Shown piece after piece: positions 12,250 to 23,644 of a stretch of DNA of 64,000 bases. Within the stretch, counting starts at the first letter, position 1. Each line of letters starts with the position of its first letter. A program made the position numbers and the translations under genes. The notes beneath the pieces were generated by a model. It made no database searches, was not told where the DNA came from, and saw only the letters and a list, made by a program, of their open reading frames with translations. The DNA comes from Linnemannia elongata (taxonomy: Eukaryota; Mortierellomycota; Mortierellomycetes; Mortierellales; Mortierellaceae), in the NCBI GenBank assembly GCA_036320915.1, contig JAXBDG010000021.1:682001-746000 (forward strand), read 5' to 3'.

Positions 12250-15200
12250 TCACAATGCTGGAATGCTATCAAATAAGGGCAGCTGGGGTGCTCCAGTCGC
12301 ACTGCGAAGGACAGACGGCTCAGCCAGAGGTGATCCTGGAGAGGCAACCTTGCCGACCGACCTGGGTGGGGTATTGGACATGTTGTCCGTAGTGGTAGTA
12401 ATATGCAGTGCCGAGGGTTGGTCAAAACTTGCAATGGGTATCGCCACCGTGGACGACGACGAGTTTTGACCGGCGGAATCCGGAAGAGTACTGCTCGTCG
12501 TCGAAGATGTCGTCGTTGTCAAGTGCTCGGGTACGGCTTCTGCAGTCGAGGTCGTGTGAGATGGTGGTTGGGTATCGTCGACAGCAGAAACGGGCGTAAG
12601 ATTATTCTGTTCAATGAGATGCGAAATCTCCACGGACTCAATATTGGTAGCCATCTCCTCCTTGAGCAACATTTCCTGCATCAGCCTTGACTCCTCGTCC
12701 GAGTCGTCGGTTGCATGGCGAGAGGAGGCTTGTGTTGATGGAGGTGGGCTGAGGTCAAGAGGGCCAATGCCCTGGTGCGTGACAGGAAGGTAGGATTGAC
12801 CATTGGTATATTGACCACTGAAAGGTGACATGGTCGGCAGTGACTGTTGGTGGCGAATCCAGTGCTGAGGCTGCGGTTGGGACAACCCTGATGGATCCTG
12901 GTATTCCACCTTCTCGCTATTGGATCCTCCTGACTCATCTTGATGGTTGCCATCCTCGTCCTTGTCGGGCCAATCGTAACCAATGTCCTGCAGTAGTCCG
13001 CCCCATACAATCTTGAGGCCCTTTTCCCTGTTCTCGGGTGTATCCGCACCATCATAGAATCCACCGAGCAAGGCCTTGAAGAGCACGCTGCCGATGGAAA
13101 GAGTTGGCGCAAAGACGACGCCCAGGTTGGAGACGGTCATCTTGGTTTTGTCAGAATGGGATGCGATTTTGGAGAGATGGTGGCAAAGATAGGACAAAAC
13201 GACATAGTTGGGCCGAGGGAGTCGAATGAGGATACCACGGAGGGTATGGCAGATGTGTCTATCTGTCGTGAGTAATGACTGGAACTGCTCCAGCAAGATG
13301 GGCGGCAGTAACGGCGAGGGTACTAGTCGAAGGGCAGAATGTGGCGTGCATGTGTGAGCTTGGTTGATTTCGTTCATTATTTTGTGTTTGTGTCTACCAG
13401 GACCTTATCTGATCATGCAAATACAAGTAATCTTATCCTTCAGCGTTCCTTATCATGCTTACATTCACGCAGGTAGAGCTTGAGCAGTGTGGCAATATCG
13501 TTGGCATCGATCGCATCCATGGTCAGGAGGTTATAGTCCTTTCCCGTGTCGAACATCCGCTTCAGCTTTTGAACATTCGCATGGCTCCCAGGTACACTAT
13601 TTATTGTAAACAAAAAGCCAATAGGGTTAGATTGTCTACAAGGTATTTGGCACAAAAGTAAATAAAATCTTGCGCCCGTCCCACTTTTCGATATGTGAAA
13701 CTCATAAACGCATATCGTTCAATTAAAGAGTAATATCGCGAGGTATATTAGCCCAGACCAGCACGGGTCACCCAGGGGAGCAAACAATGGAGAGGAACGG
13801 AACAAAGAATCATCATCAAAAAGAACGAGAGAGAAGGACAAAGAAGAGGAAAACTGCAAAGAAGGAGCGAGCTGGGTTGCACAAAGATAAATTGCACCCA
13901 GGTTTGTGTTGTTGTCATTGCTGTTGTCGCTGTCGTTGATGCCCCTCTTTCGTGGCCAGGGTCGCACTGTGGTTGGTACAGGTAACCATCATCAAAGGGG
14001 TACTGTGATCCAACCCAAAATATGCTTTGGAGAAGGAGAGACGAGCGAGAGAGTAGAGAGAGGAGATGAGAGGAAGGGCGAAGAGAAAGACGAATAGAGA
14101 GAATGAGAGAAAAAGTGAAAGGGGGAGGGGCAGGCACATGTGGGAGGGAGTTGAAGCAGCGGAGAGGGACAAAAATGGATAATTATGCAAACAACAACAA
14201 CGCATCGTCCAACTGTTTCTTTTTTTTAATGCATTCACCCATTCATTGTTTGTTGTTGCACGTTGTGGAATTGTGGAAGAGACCTATCTGTCTCTTTTCT
14301 TTCTTTTTCTTTTCTTTTCATTTTCTTTTTCTTTCTGCAGCTCTTATCATGTGCATTCTATGCTTGCTCTTTCTGTTCACCTCTGCCGTCTTTTGCCGCT
14401 ACAAATGCTGACGACCCTCAATGGTCGTTGTGAAGGGTTATTGCCTTTGACTTCACCCGTTATCCCAAATGTTCCATGTTGTAAGCTTCGTTTTTTTTGG
14501 TTTTTTGTTTTTTTCGTTTGTTTGTTTGATTGGTTGTTTGTTTCGTTTCGTTTCTCCCTCTTTTCCCTCTCTGTCTCGTTCACTTTTGCCACAAATCTGA
14601 ATCTGTAGGGGACTAATTACTCCGAGAATGGGAAGGGAAGTGATGAACAAAAGAAAAAGAACGAGGAAGGGGAAGGCTAGGAAAGAAAAGATAGGGGATG
14701 GGGGAGAGTGGGGAAACAGGAACTTTATGGATTTCATATCCATATCAAAGACAATTGGTCAAAACGAAAAACGAGCAACCGTACCGGTAGAGTCCCACTT
14801 CATCCACGCCCTTGGCCTCGAGAAACTGTGCGCAACGATGCAAGACAGCAGGGACCATGGGCGTGTCTGGGATATGCGAGATCCGGATGGCCTCTTCAAG
14901 GTTTGCGCCAAAGATCGGCTGGCTGGACATGGGACCAGGGGTATTGCTCAACAGTGGCTCCGAATCTATCAAGTCGGACGGGACAGCAAGTACATTGCAA
15001 CGCAATCGTTGTAAAGTTGTAGACAGTTAGTCAGGGTACAGGATACCGAAGTATTGAGTACAGCACAATACAAAGCAACAAAAGGCACAAAATAGGCCAA
15101 ACACCAAGCACCAGGCCAACGGCCACACCATTTTGATCCCGCCCCTCGCTTTCGTTTATTGCCTCTGTGCTCAAACAAGAGAACCAACTTGTGTCTCCAC

Positions 15201-15856
15201 ACGAGATCCATGGGTTGGCATCCCTCTATCAATTTCAAACCATGATAAGGATACGATGCAAATGCGAACGAGTGGTACGTACTCTTTCTTGACCGCCCCC
15301 AGGACTTTGAAAGAATCTCTGCCCCCTTGGACTTCCACGAGTTTAAAGAGCTCGCAGAAGAAGAAGACGAGACAACCTTTTCAGGCTTTGACTGTGAGCT
15401 GTTGCTGTTAAAGTAATTGTTGTTGTTGCTGCTCAGAGGGCCATTACTGTTGCCGAGGTCGAGACTCTTTTTGCCCCCTCCAAACGAGTTTTGCAATTTC
15501 CTGAAGGGGTTAGAGAAGGGCGAGGAGCGTAAGGGCGAGACTTGAGACCGAAGCTCGTATTCGTGGGATGCGTCCGAAGAAGTATTAGGCGCGTTGCTGT
15601 TGTAAAGATGCGGGTGGGCGGGATTAGGGGAGGGACTAGTGGGGGAGGAGAGCAGGCTCAGCGAGTTGGAGGAACGCGAGGGGGTGAGGCTCTTGCGCGG
15701 GCGGGATGGATTCGGGTCATAGGACTGGCTGTGGCGGATAGAGATTGGACGAGGGAGGGCCTTTAAGGAGGGTACAGACGAAGAAGAAGAAGAAGAAGAG
15801 AAGGAGAAGTGGTTCGTCGAGGTGGCGGTTGGCTCGTCCGGACTCCTGTCGGCCAT
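12250..15856 (-). CDS. RhoGAP domain protein
   Basis: RhoGAPs switch off Rho/Rac/Cdc42 GTPases by supplying a catalytic arginine; in fungi they shape polarity and the actin cytoskeleton. Exons: 15856-15283, 14965-14785, 13596-13463, 13322-12250; total 653 residues. The first 190 residues are Ser/Pro/Asn-rich. The GAP domain spans about 205-385: IFGANLEEAI, then GVDEVGLYR|VPGS with the arginine finger at about Arg252, then IATLLKLYLREL, PSPLLP, and the late helix NYVVLSYLCHHLSKI with MTVSNLGVVFAPTL. The remaining 270 residues are acidic and Ser/Thr/Gln-rich, probably disordered. The 1188-nt intron 13597-14784 is the longest in the window and splits the arginine-finger codon. No lipid-binding or SH3 domain is visible. 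It is divergently oriented to the TRP-like gene. Confidence 0.9.
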
Positions 15857-17482
15857 TTTTTTTTAATGAGTGTGTTTTATTAAGAGGAAGAGGGCAAGAA
15901 GAAGGACAGGAGAGAAAGGAAAGGAGAAAGGGACAGCGAAAGGGAAGGGAAAGAAGGGGAGGAAGGTGGACTGAGCGAGGAGGAGGACATTCAAAGGGTC
16001 ATGAAGAGGAGAGGAGAGGAAGGATGAAGTCGAGTTAATGAATGCTGGATGGAGTAGGGAAGGGTGTCAGAGTGTGTGTGTGTGAGTGAGAGTGAGAGTG
16101 AGAGAGAGAGAGAGAAAGAGAGTGAAAGAGAGAAGGTGAGAGAGAGTGAAAGAGAGAAGGTGAGAGAGAGAAAGTGAGAAAGTGTGGTGTGTGTGAAGAA
16201 AGGAGAAAAAATAAAAAGGAAGAGCGGAAAAAATACGCTAGAACGAACAAAATAAATAAGAGAAAACCGATAAAGTAGTAGGGGGAATCAAAAGCAATAA
16301 TGCAAAAAAAGGGAGGGATGGATGGGTTGGGAAGTGAGCTAGGGAAGAGGAGTGAGAGGGGGGGGGAGAAGAGAGCAAGAGGTCAAGGCAGAGAGTGTGC
16401 GAATGCGAGATTGAGTGAGAGTGCGTGTGTGCGGGTATGAAAGTGTGCAAGTGTGGGAGTGTGAAAGTGTGAGGGAGGGGAAGAATAGAGACAAGAGACA
16501 CAGTAGGAGAGAGAGACAGAGAGAGCATTCGAGGGGGAGGGGGGTGCGGGCCATGATCATCATCAGCCTTAGCGATCACCATATCAATTATCATTATCAA
16601 TTATCAGTTATGAATATGACTTTGAATTTGGGTATTGCAGTATTGCATATGCACACTCTATCTGAAGAGTCAGGAACCACCCGTTGGCCCGTTGGAGAAT
16701 AATAATTTGAAGGGAAAGGGGCATAGGGAAGGAGAAGTGAAGGTAGCGATGATGTCTCCTTCCTTCGTCTCCACACAGCCCTGACTGCTGGCTTACACTG
16801 TCCCACTGTAGAGAGAGAGAGAGGTAGAAGAGGAAGAGGAGTGAATTGTTCTTCTCGCCCTTCTTTTTTGATTTTCTTCTTTGTAGTTTGTACACCGCCA
16901 TGGAGGGTGGGCGCCAACAGCAATGACGAACAAAACGAACGCTCACTGTTTTGCTCGCTGTCAGGCACCTGTTCTCTGTTGCTGTTGCTGTACTTTGGCA
17001 CGGCGCACTTTTCTGCCTTCCTTTCTTCCTTTCTTTCTCTTTCCTCTTGTCGTCCTCCCTTTCTTTGTTCTTTTCCCTTCACCTTCCTTCTTATCCCTAC
17101 CTCAAGTTTTACTACTACATTAATTGTATTTTAATACCCTTTTTCAACAACCCTCGGCTCATCCCATCATCCTCGTCTCAGCGTCTTTGTCCTTTACCAT
17201 GACCCCATCACTCTAACCGCAACTCATCACTCGCTTCTCAAGCCCCATTCCTACTCCTTCTCCACAACCTACTCAGACCAACCCTCCAGTAAACAACTCA
17301 TTCAAACCATCCTGCATACTTATCACCCCCACCTGCAACCACCTCATTCACCATACACTCCAACGCCCATCGTCAAACGATCACTTTCCTCAGAGCAGAA
17401 GACACTCATTCATCTTCTTTACCCGATACTCTCACACTTTCGTTCTCGGAACAGCCGACCCGGCACCTCTGTCAGAGCAATC
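15857..17482. other. Shared upstream region of the RhoGAP and TRP-like genes
   Basis: A 1.6 kb divergent intergenic region. The RhoGAP side is purine-rich on the plus strand and contains a GA/GT minisatellite. The TRP side (about 16980-17480) is strongly C/T-rich, like the pyrimidine-rich leaders common upstream of fungal start codons. I see no extra gene. Confidence 0.55.
16070..16190. repeat. Imperfect GT/GA minisatellite
   Basis: A (GT)n start passes into GAGAGT/GAGA arrays. A roughly 24-nt block ending in AAAGAGAGAAGGTGAGAG appears twice in tandem near 16115-16165. This is simple-sequence DNA with no coding support. Confidence 0.8.
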
Positions 17483-20400
17483 ATGTCAGGGCAGCCCCGT
17501 TGGTGGCGCCAGCGGATACGACTCCTATTATTGCCCCTAGCCATCCTCGCCTATATTTCACTTATCCCTTCTTTCACCTCCGCATGGCCCTATGTTGACT
17601 GCTCAGGCACCAAACCTCTCTTCGACCTCGGCGCCGTCACCGCCTATCTTGACCCATCGAACACTAATGTCCATTTGTCTCTGCAGGGCAACTTCTCCAA
17701 GCAAGCCAGCCTTGGAGGATACTTCGCGCGCCCGCTAACCAATGAATGTAAGGCCGACATCCAGGGCAAATTCTCCTGCAGATGCAGTAGTATCGTCTTC
17801 TCTTTCCCTTTTCTTCTTCTCTCCTCACACCCCCACACCATATTTTCTTCACTACATCATTTCGCTCTCTCATCCTCAAAGCAAAAAAAAAAAACCAAAA
17901 AAAAAAATAGACGGAGTGATAGGGACCTGGTCCACGATTACGGGTTTGACGCTAAGGATTTCAAACAAAAATAATAAGCGCTTGTTCTCTTCTCGGCTCT
18001 CGCAGTTATTAAAAGGCTAAAAGAGAGTTAATGGGCGCGATGGTGACGGAGTTCAGTCATGAAGATAAGGAGTCAATTCTAGCCTGACAAGTACAAAGAG
18101 AAAACGCCAGACAGGGTCAACATGCCAAAAGAATGAAGAGATGAAACAGCATGGAAAAAAAAAAAAAAAGGACAGAGGAGGCGGAGGGGTCAGTGAGTAG
18201 GCCGCGACACCATCCAACACGTTGAACCGTCGATTTTCCAAACCACGCGCTATCCACAAAAAAATTCCGTGCTCGTGCGTTGTGGGTCTAATTATACTGT
18301 CTAACGCCCACTCACGCTTGAATTGTTATTCCTGTTAGGGAAGGCATATGTGGATATCACTATTATGGAGGCAAAGATTCTCAGTAGCGAAGGACCAGCA
18401 TGTGGATTGATCAAAGGTGGATGTCCTGATGCGAACAACTTGGGAGTAGGCCTCATCTCCACGGTAAGTACAGCAAACACCAAGGTGTTTTGCATGTGGA
18501 TGTTCTCATCAAACTCTCGCTAAACTTTTGCTTGAGCCCTTAGTCGTTAGGTTACTAAAATACAATTTCTTTGTCACCCACAATCCTATAAGAACTATAC
18601 AATCGCGCAAACGGCACCCTTCACTGAACTTATGGTCACCTTCCGAATCATGGCCCCAGCAAATCAAACGGTTGTATGCGCCGCTGTACTGCTGGAGCAA
18701 AACATGCCCCAAGTCAACACAATCATCAGCTATCTCCCGCTCGCACTTGCTGTCTATTCTGCAGGAATCTCCTTGACATCGATTGCCATGAGGGCGGCAG
18801 TGAGCGGCAGTGGCTTTCTAGGTGCGGTTGCATCCTATGGACTCCTCGCGACGTCGGAGATCATCAGTGTTCACACGCCAGGATTCTTCGACATCATCTT
18901 TTATACCCAGTTCATGCTGATGACCGGCCAACTCTCCATCAACTACCCTTCGTTCTACTCAACCTTCACTGCTCTCTTCCACTGGTCATTCCTCGAGTTC
19001 CGCAATTCGTTTGCAGGACACGGACCCGACAACGCAACCTATGTTCTGACCTACGGCGGCGCTGGATCCGTCAACCAAGTCAAGGAATCCCCCTTCAGCT
19101 ACAACGATAAGCTAATTGCAAAACGACTCTTACCAGAAGCTTGGCAGGAACCCCTTGCCATGTCAGAGCTGCTTCGCGCGATGGAGGTGGAACTGCCTGT
19201 CAAGGAAGCGATCCCTGCACGAGTACCAGCACGTACCACTGCTGTTGATGCAAAGCCAAGGTATGTTCATGAATGTGGCCAACACAGGGAAACTAACATT
19301 TCTTTGTACACATCCCACAATCGTGTTTAACATTGCCAGATCCTCTGTTCGCCTTCAAACAATGATAGAAAGCGCGCGGACCCCGATCCCGTTCTGATTA
19401 CAGACTCCGCGCAACCCACGCCAACAGCCCCTACGGACACCACCAGTTCGACTACAACGACTACAACTACAACGACCTCCACATCAACCGCGTCATCATC
19501 GACTTCGTCCAATAAATCGACGACCTCAAAGACACCAGCGAGCACTACTACTGCTTCCCAAACTACTACGACGCCCACACCTACAGCAACACAGAGCACC
19601 CCTATCATACCCATCATCAATGATCCATTTAACAACAACAATGTGGGTTTCAAGCAGTACAACGTTTCTCGCTTTGGTCTGGAAGCATATGCTGCAGCTA
19701 TTGGAGCATACCCTTCGGATCTCTTTCTTTGCACCTTGATCAACACTGTTTTGGCAGGAGGGGCGTCCTTGTTTCTTTCAACCTTTGTGCTTGTTATCGT
19801 ATGGTTCGGAGCCAAGGAGAGCCGTCAAAAGGGCAGGGCCTTGCAGCATGCCTTTGACTTTGTCGCAGGTACTGCTTGAAGGGCAAAAAAGAAAATGTCA
19901 TGGATACTACTTTGGCAAGTCTTTCATATGCATATATTGACCTCGAATTTTTCTACAACTTTCTTAGGCAACGTGATCCGCGTGTGGTTGTTGTTGTTCA
20001 CGCCTTTGGCGTTGTCGGCAATGTTCCAGCTGACCATTTCAGGAGGCACCACCATGATGGCGATCGCTGCAACATCACTGATAGTCCTTACAGTAGGCAC
20101 TAGTGTCTTTCTTACTTGGAGGATCCTTCGCGCTGCGTCAGGAGACGCCCACCTGGAGGACTTTGGACTCCTTCTCAAGTACGGAGCTCTCTACAACACC
20201 CTTGCCGAGGAAGGCACCCTGTTTTTCCTAGTCAATCTCCTGGCTCGGTTCTTGTGGGGTCTCTCGGTTGCCATGTTGTCGGCATATGGAATCGCTCAAG
20301 TTGCCGTCCTGATGGTTGTTGAGCTCGGTTATATGATGGTCATTGGAGTGAAATGGCCGTTCTCCGAATCAGGTGACAACAAGTTCCACATCCTACTCAG

Positions 20401-22687
20401 CGTTGTCAAAATCCTAGTCACTGGATGCTCCATTCCCTATATCCAAGAGCTCAACGTGAGCCCCAAGACCCGCCAGATCTTTGGATATTTCCAGATGGGT
20501 CTTCACCTGTCCGTCTTTGTTGTGATCTTTGCGCTTGCTCTTTGGAATACCATCCAGGTGGTCATGTTCTGGCAGGCTCGGCACGAGCTCTCGTGGCAAG
20601 GACCGACCAAGAACTACGATTTCGAGGACAATGCAGACGCGGAGCAGGGCTGGGTTGATACAGGACGGCCTGTCAGCCACCGACCCGATGATCCGTCGCT
20701 GGTCGATCTTTCCAAGACAAGGCGTTACACCGTCGAGCCCTACGTTTCCTCCGTGAGCGTCTCTGGCCGAGATTCGTTACGTCCCCTACCTCCAGGAGAC
20801 AGGGCATTCGGAAATCGAGCAAGCATTCGACAATCTCACCTTCCCCCAAGCTATCGCTTGTCCAGATTCCCGTCAGACGATGATCGCCTTGCTAAGCCCG
20901 ACTTACGCTCGGAGGCGATGAGACCTTTGTCGAGTGCTGCAGGACCCATGTCTGCACGATCTACCTCTCCTCACCCACCTTCTCCTGGAGCTTCTGTTGA
21001 TTCCTTGGATGGAGGCGCCATTCCACTTCAGCCCACACAACTCTCCAATGCACGATTCCAACCTCCCGTGCGCGACTCCTATACCAGATCTCAGAGGATG
21101 AATCACCAGCAGGCGACCCAGGATTTGAGAAACAGGCGGATGTCCGAGATTTTCAGGGACGGCCGATATCTCTATGAGCCAAATGATCCTACACCGCCTA
21201 CAGCTGCTGCGCCAGTCGAGAAGACGAGTGTCTGGCAATCAGTCAAGGGCACAATTGGTGGCGTCTTCAGCATGAAGAAGCCCTCCATGAAGCGATCGTC
21301 TGGCGATGGATCTAAACCCAAGGCTTTTGAAGTCATTCGACCTAACCGACCTCCACCTGTCATGGATACTGCAGATGACGCCTCTCAGGTTGGGGACGAC
21401 AACTTGCGAGAGTTGAACTCTATCGGAATTAGCCGCTTCTTCCAAGAATCAAGCCGGAACTATGAGCGAAACAGGAGTCTCTTTGTCGCCAACCCCGAGG
21501 CCCTGGGTTCGCAAGCAGGATCTGTCCGGTCATCACTATCGATGCCCGCTCCACCGACCTTGTTGCGAAGGACTGCTTCTGATGCCACCTCGAATGATGT
21601 CCCATCCGGTCGAGCTAAGCCTCTGAGGAATGTGAGTACAGATCTGGCCTCGGTCTTGACGGGAATGGACTCTTCCTTCTCGGAGAATGCTGTGTCTGAG
21701 AGCAGGAGACTGTCTACACTGAGCACACAACAGTTTGGTCCATCCCGCCTGTCGGTTGATAGTACCCTCTTGACTGAGACCCCTGTCAAGCTTCAAGGAG
21801 GTGGAATCCTGAAAATCACCAAGGGTCCTGAGAAGGCGGTTCAATACTGGCGCAAGGAGTCGGGACAATATGTCGAGTCGCAGGCTGATCCTCTTCCTGA
21901 GCGGAAGCCCATGTCGTCGCCATCTCTCTTGATGCTCCCAACGACGCGAGGCGCCTTTTTAGACACCATCCCGATTGACACAACTACAGCCAGGAGAACA
22001 GCTACACCGTCGATCAAAAGCCGGGCTGGAAGCAGACCCGAGAGCCCCACCGAGAGTCATCATAGCAATAACGTTGCGGTGAGCGCAGGAAGAATGCACG
22101 AGATTCTGGACAGGATGTTCTCGGATGACCAAGATGATGAGGGGTCAGACACAGTCAGTGAGGATGATGAGTCGTGCTCAACATTTTCAGGACGCGTCTC
22201 GGCTACTATTCTGGCGCTTCACCAGAAGCGCGAACTGGAGGAGCTTTCGGATGGACTGTCACTTTACCGTCCAGATACACTGGAGCCCGTTCTGGAGTAT
22301 GCCGATTCGGATGACGAAGGACAACGGGACCTGAGAAGAGCAGTGTCCTCAGCTTCAGCAGCAGCACTGGGTAGCGGAAGGTCGACACCCAAAAGGGCAG
22401 CCTCGTCCGCGGCACTGGGAGCTCGAATCATAAACCGGCCCACACTGATGAGGACAGCGTCGAATCCGTCAACGATCTTGAGGCCATCCAAAAGTGGGTC
22501 ATTGGGCCGTCCCCTTGCACAGACTCCTTTGCATTCGCCCTCAGTCCTCCCCTTTTCTGGATCGACTCCGTCGCTTCTTCTTCCGGGGATGTTGAGTCGC
22601 CAGAGCTCACATTCCTCATTGCGCGAGCCTACCAGTTCTGGTTTGAAACCACCTCGGTCAGACTCTCCGCAGATTACGAACCCATAG
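17483..22687 (+). CDS. TRP-like (flavin-carrier/Pkd2-type) membrane channel with ML-like luminal domain
   Basis: Members of this fungal family act in calcium and membrane homeostasis at the plasma membrane or endomembranes. Exons: 17483-17786, 18339-18463, 18593-19260, 19369-19868, 19968-22687; 1438 residues. Residues 1-34 form a signal peptide (basic start, then LLLLPLAILAYISLI). An ML-like N-terminal domain with paired cysteines runs to about 200 (CSGTKP, CKADIQ, CRC, CGLIKGGCPD). Membrane segments follow, interrupted near 375-440 by a Thr/Ser-rich stretch. The main TRP-like block lies in exon 5 up to about 740, with at least six further hydrophobic helices. The last 660 or so residues are a Ser/Pro/Arg-rich cytoplasmic tail, longer than usual for the family. 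The exon 1 donor could equally be three bases later, adding one Ser. Assigned by domain order and family character, not by alignment. Confidence 0.85.
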
Positions 22688-22738
22688 CCATATCCCTCCC
22701 CTCCCCTCCCCTCCTCCCTTGTTTTTATTCCCCCTAAT

Positions 22739-22744
22739 AATAAA
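22739..22744 (+). terminator. AATAAA poly(A) signal of the TRP-like gene
   Basis: AATAAA about 50 nt after the stop codon, inside an AT-rich stretch that follows a C/T-rich one. Confidence 0.55.
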
Positions 22745-23534
22745 AGAGACACTCTTGTAAGTCCATGCTTGATTGATATCATAGAATTTTTTTTGCATGT
22801 TTTCAAACACAGGGCTCAAATTGGTGGACAAGTATTCCTGATGTGACGACTCGAGCGTTGTTTGTGTTGGTGAGTGGAATACTTGACTCGCATGGAAGTC
22901 GAGGCGTGAGTGGGTAGGCGGACTGAGGTAGTGAGATAGTAAAAGGCGGTAAAAAAGAAAGAAAGGAAGGAGGAAAGAGGGTAGGTAAAGGAGGAAGGAC
23001 AGAAAGGGAAAGAAAGAAAGAAAAGGAAAGATAGAAGAACGAAAAAAATGGTGAAAAAGTAAGAAGCAGGAGGAAAGGGAGGGGTATTAATACGGCCACA
23101 ATGCTTTGTGGTTATGTCATTGGATAATTGAAAATTGATAAAAACGCGTTTGTCTTGGATGTCCACGCGAAAGATATCAAGAGCAGTCTCCCATTGGCTC
23201 TACCAAACGCGTCACTTGTTTTGTAACCCTCTTGTCTCCCCGATTCTGTTGAAAGTGTTCATTAGTTGTGACTCATGTGCTCCACTCACATCATTCTCTT
23301 TCGCTCCTTTCTTCCTCCTGAGCAAATGTCAGATAGTGTCCATCCATTATCAATGCTTTTGCGTATATCAAAGTAGCGAGAAGACAACCATATATTAAAG
23401 GCGACCTTGATCTTATTCCTACAAGCGACAGAGGTGATCAAAAATGAGGAACACGGGGGGAGAGAGATCAAGAAAATGGCATATACAAAAAAAACCACCA
23501 GTCCTCACCCTCTTTTCCTCACTTTTCTTGACGA

Positions 23535-23557
23535 TCAGTGAGACGCACGCTCACTGA
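23535..23557. repeat. 8-bp perfect inverted repeat
   Basis: TCAGTGAG at 23535-23542 and CTCACTGA at 23550-23557 are exact complements around a 7-nt loop. The hairpin ends 12 nt before a 69-nt A tract. Confidence 0.8.
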
Positions 23558-23569
23558 AGGAAGAGAGCG

Positions 23570-23638
<69 letters not shown>
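23570..23638. repeat. Poly(A) tract, 69 nt
   Basis: Uninterrupted run of 69 A on the plus strand, the longest homopolymer in the window. No open reading frame ends nearby. Confidence 0.95.

Positions 23639-23644
<6 letters not shown>

Noticed and set aside
19327..19815. 162-codon minus-strand frame opposite the TRP-like gene
   Set aside because: It is the Val-rich antisense of the Thr-repeat spacer, with no independent support.
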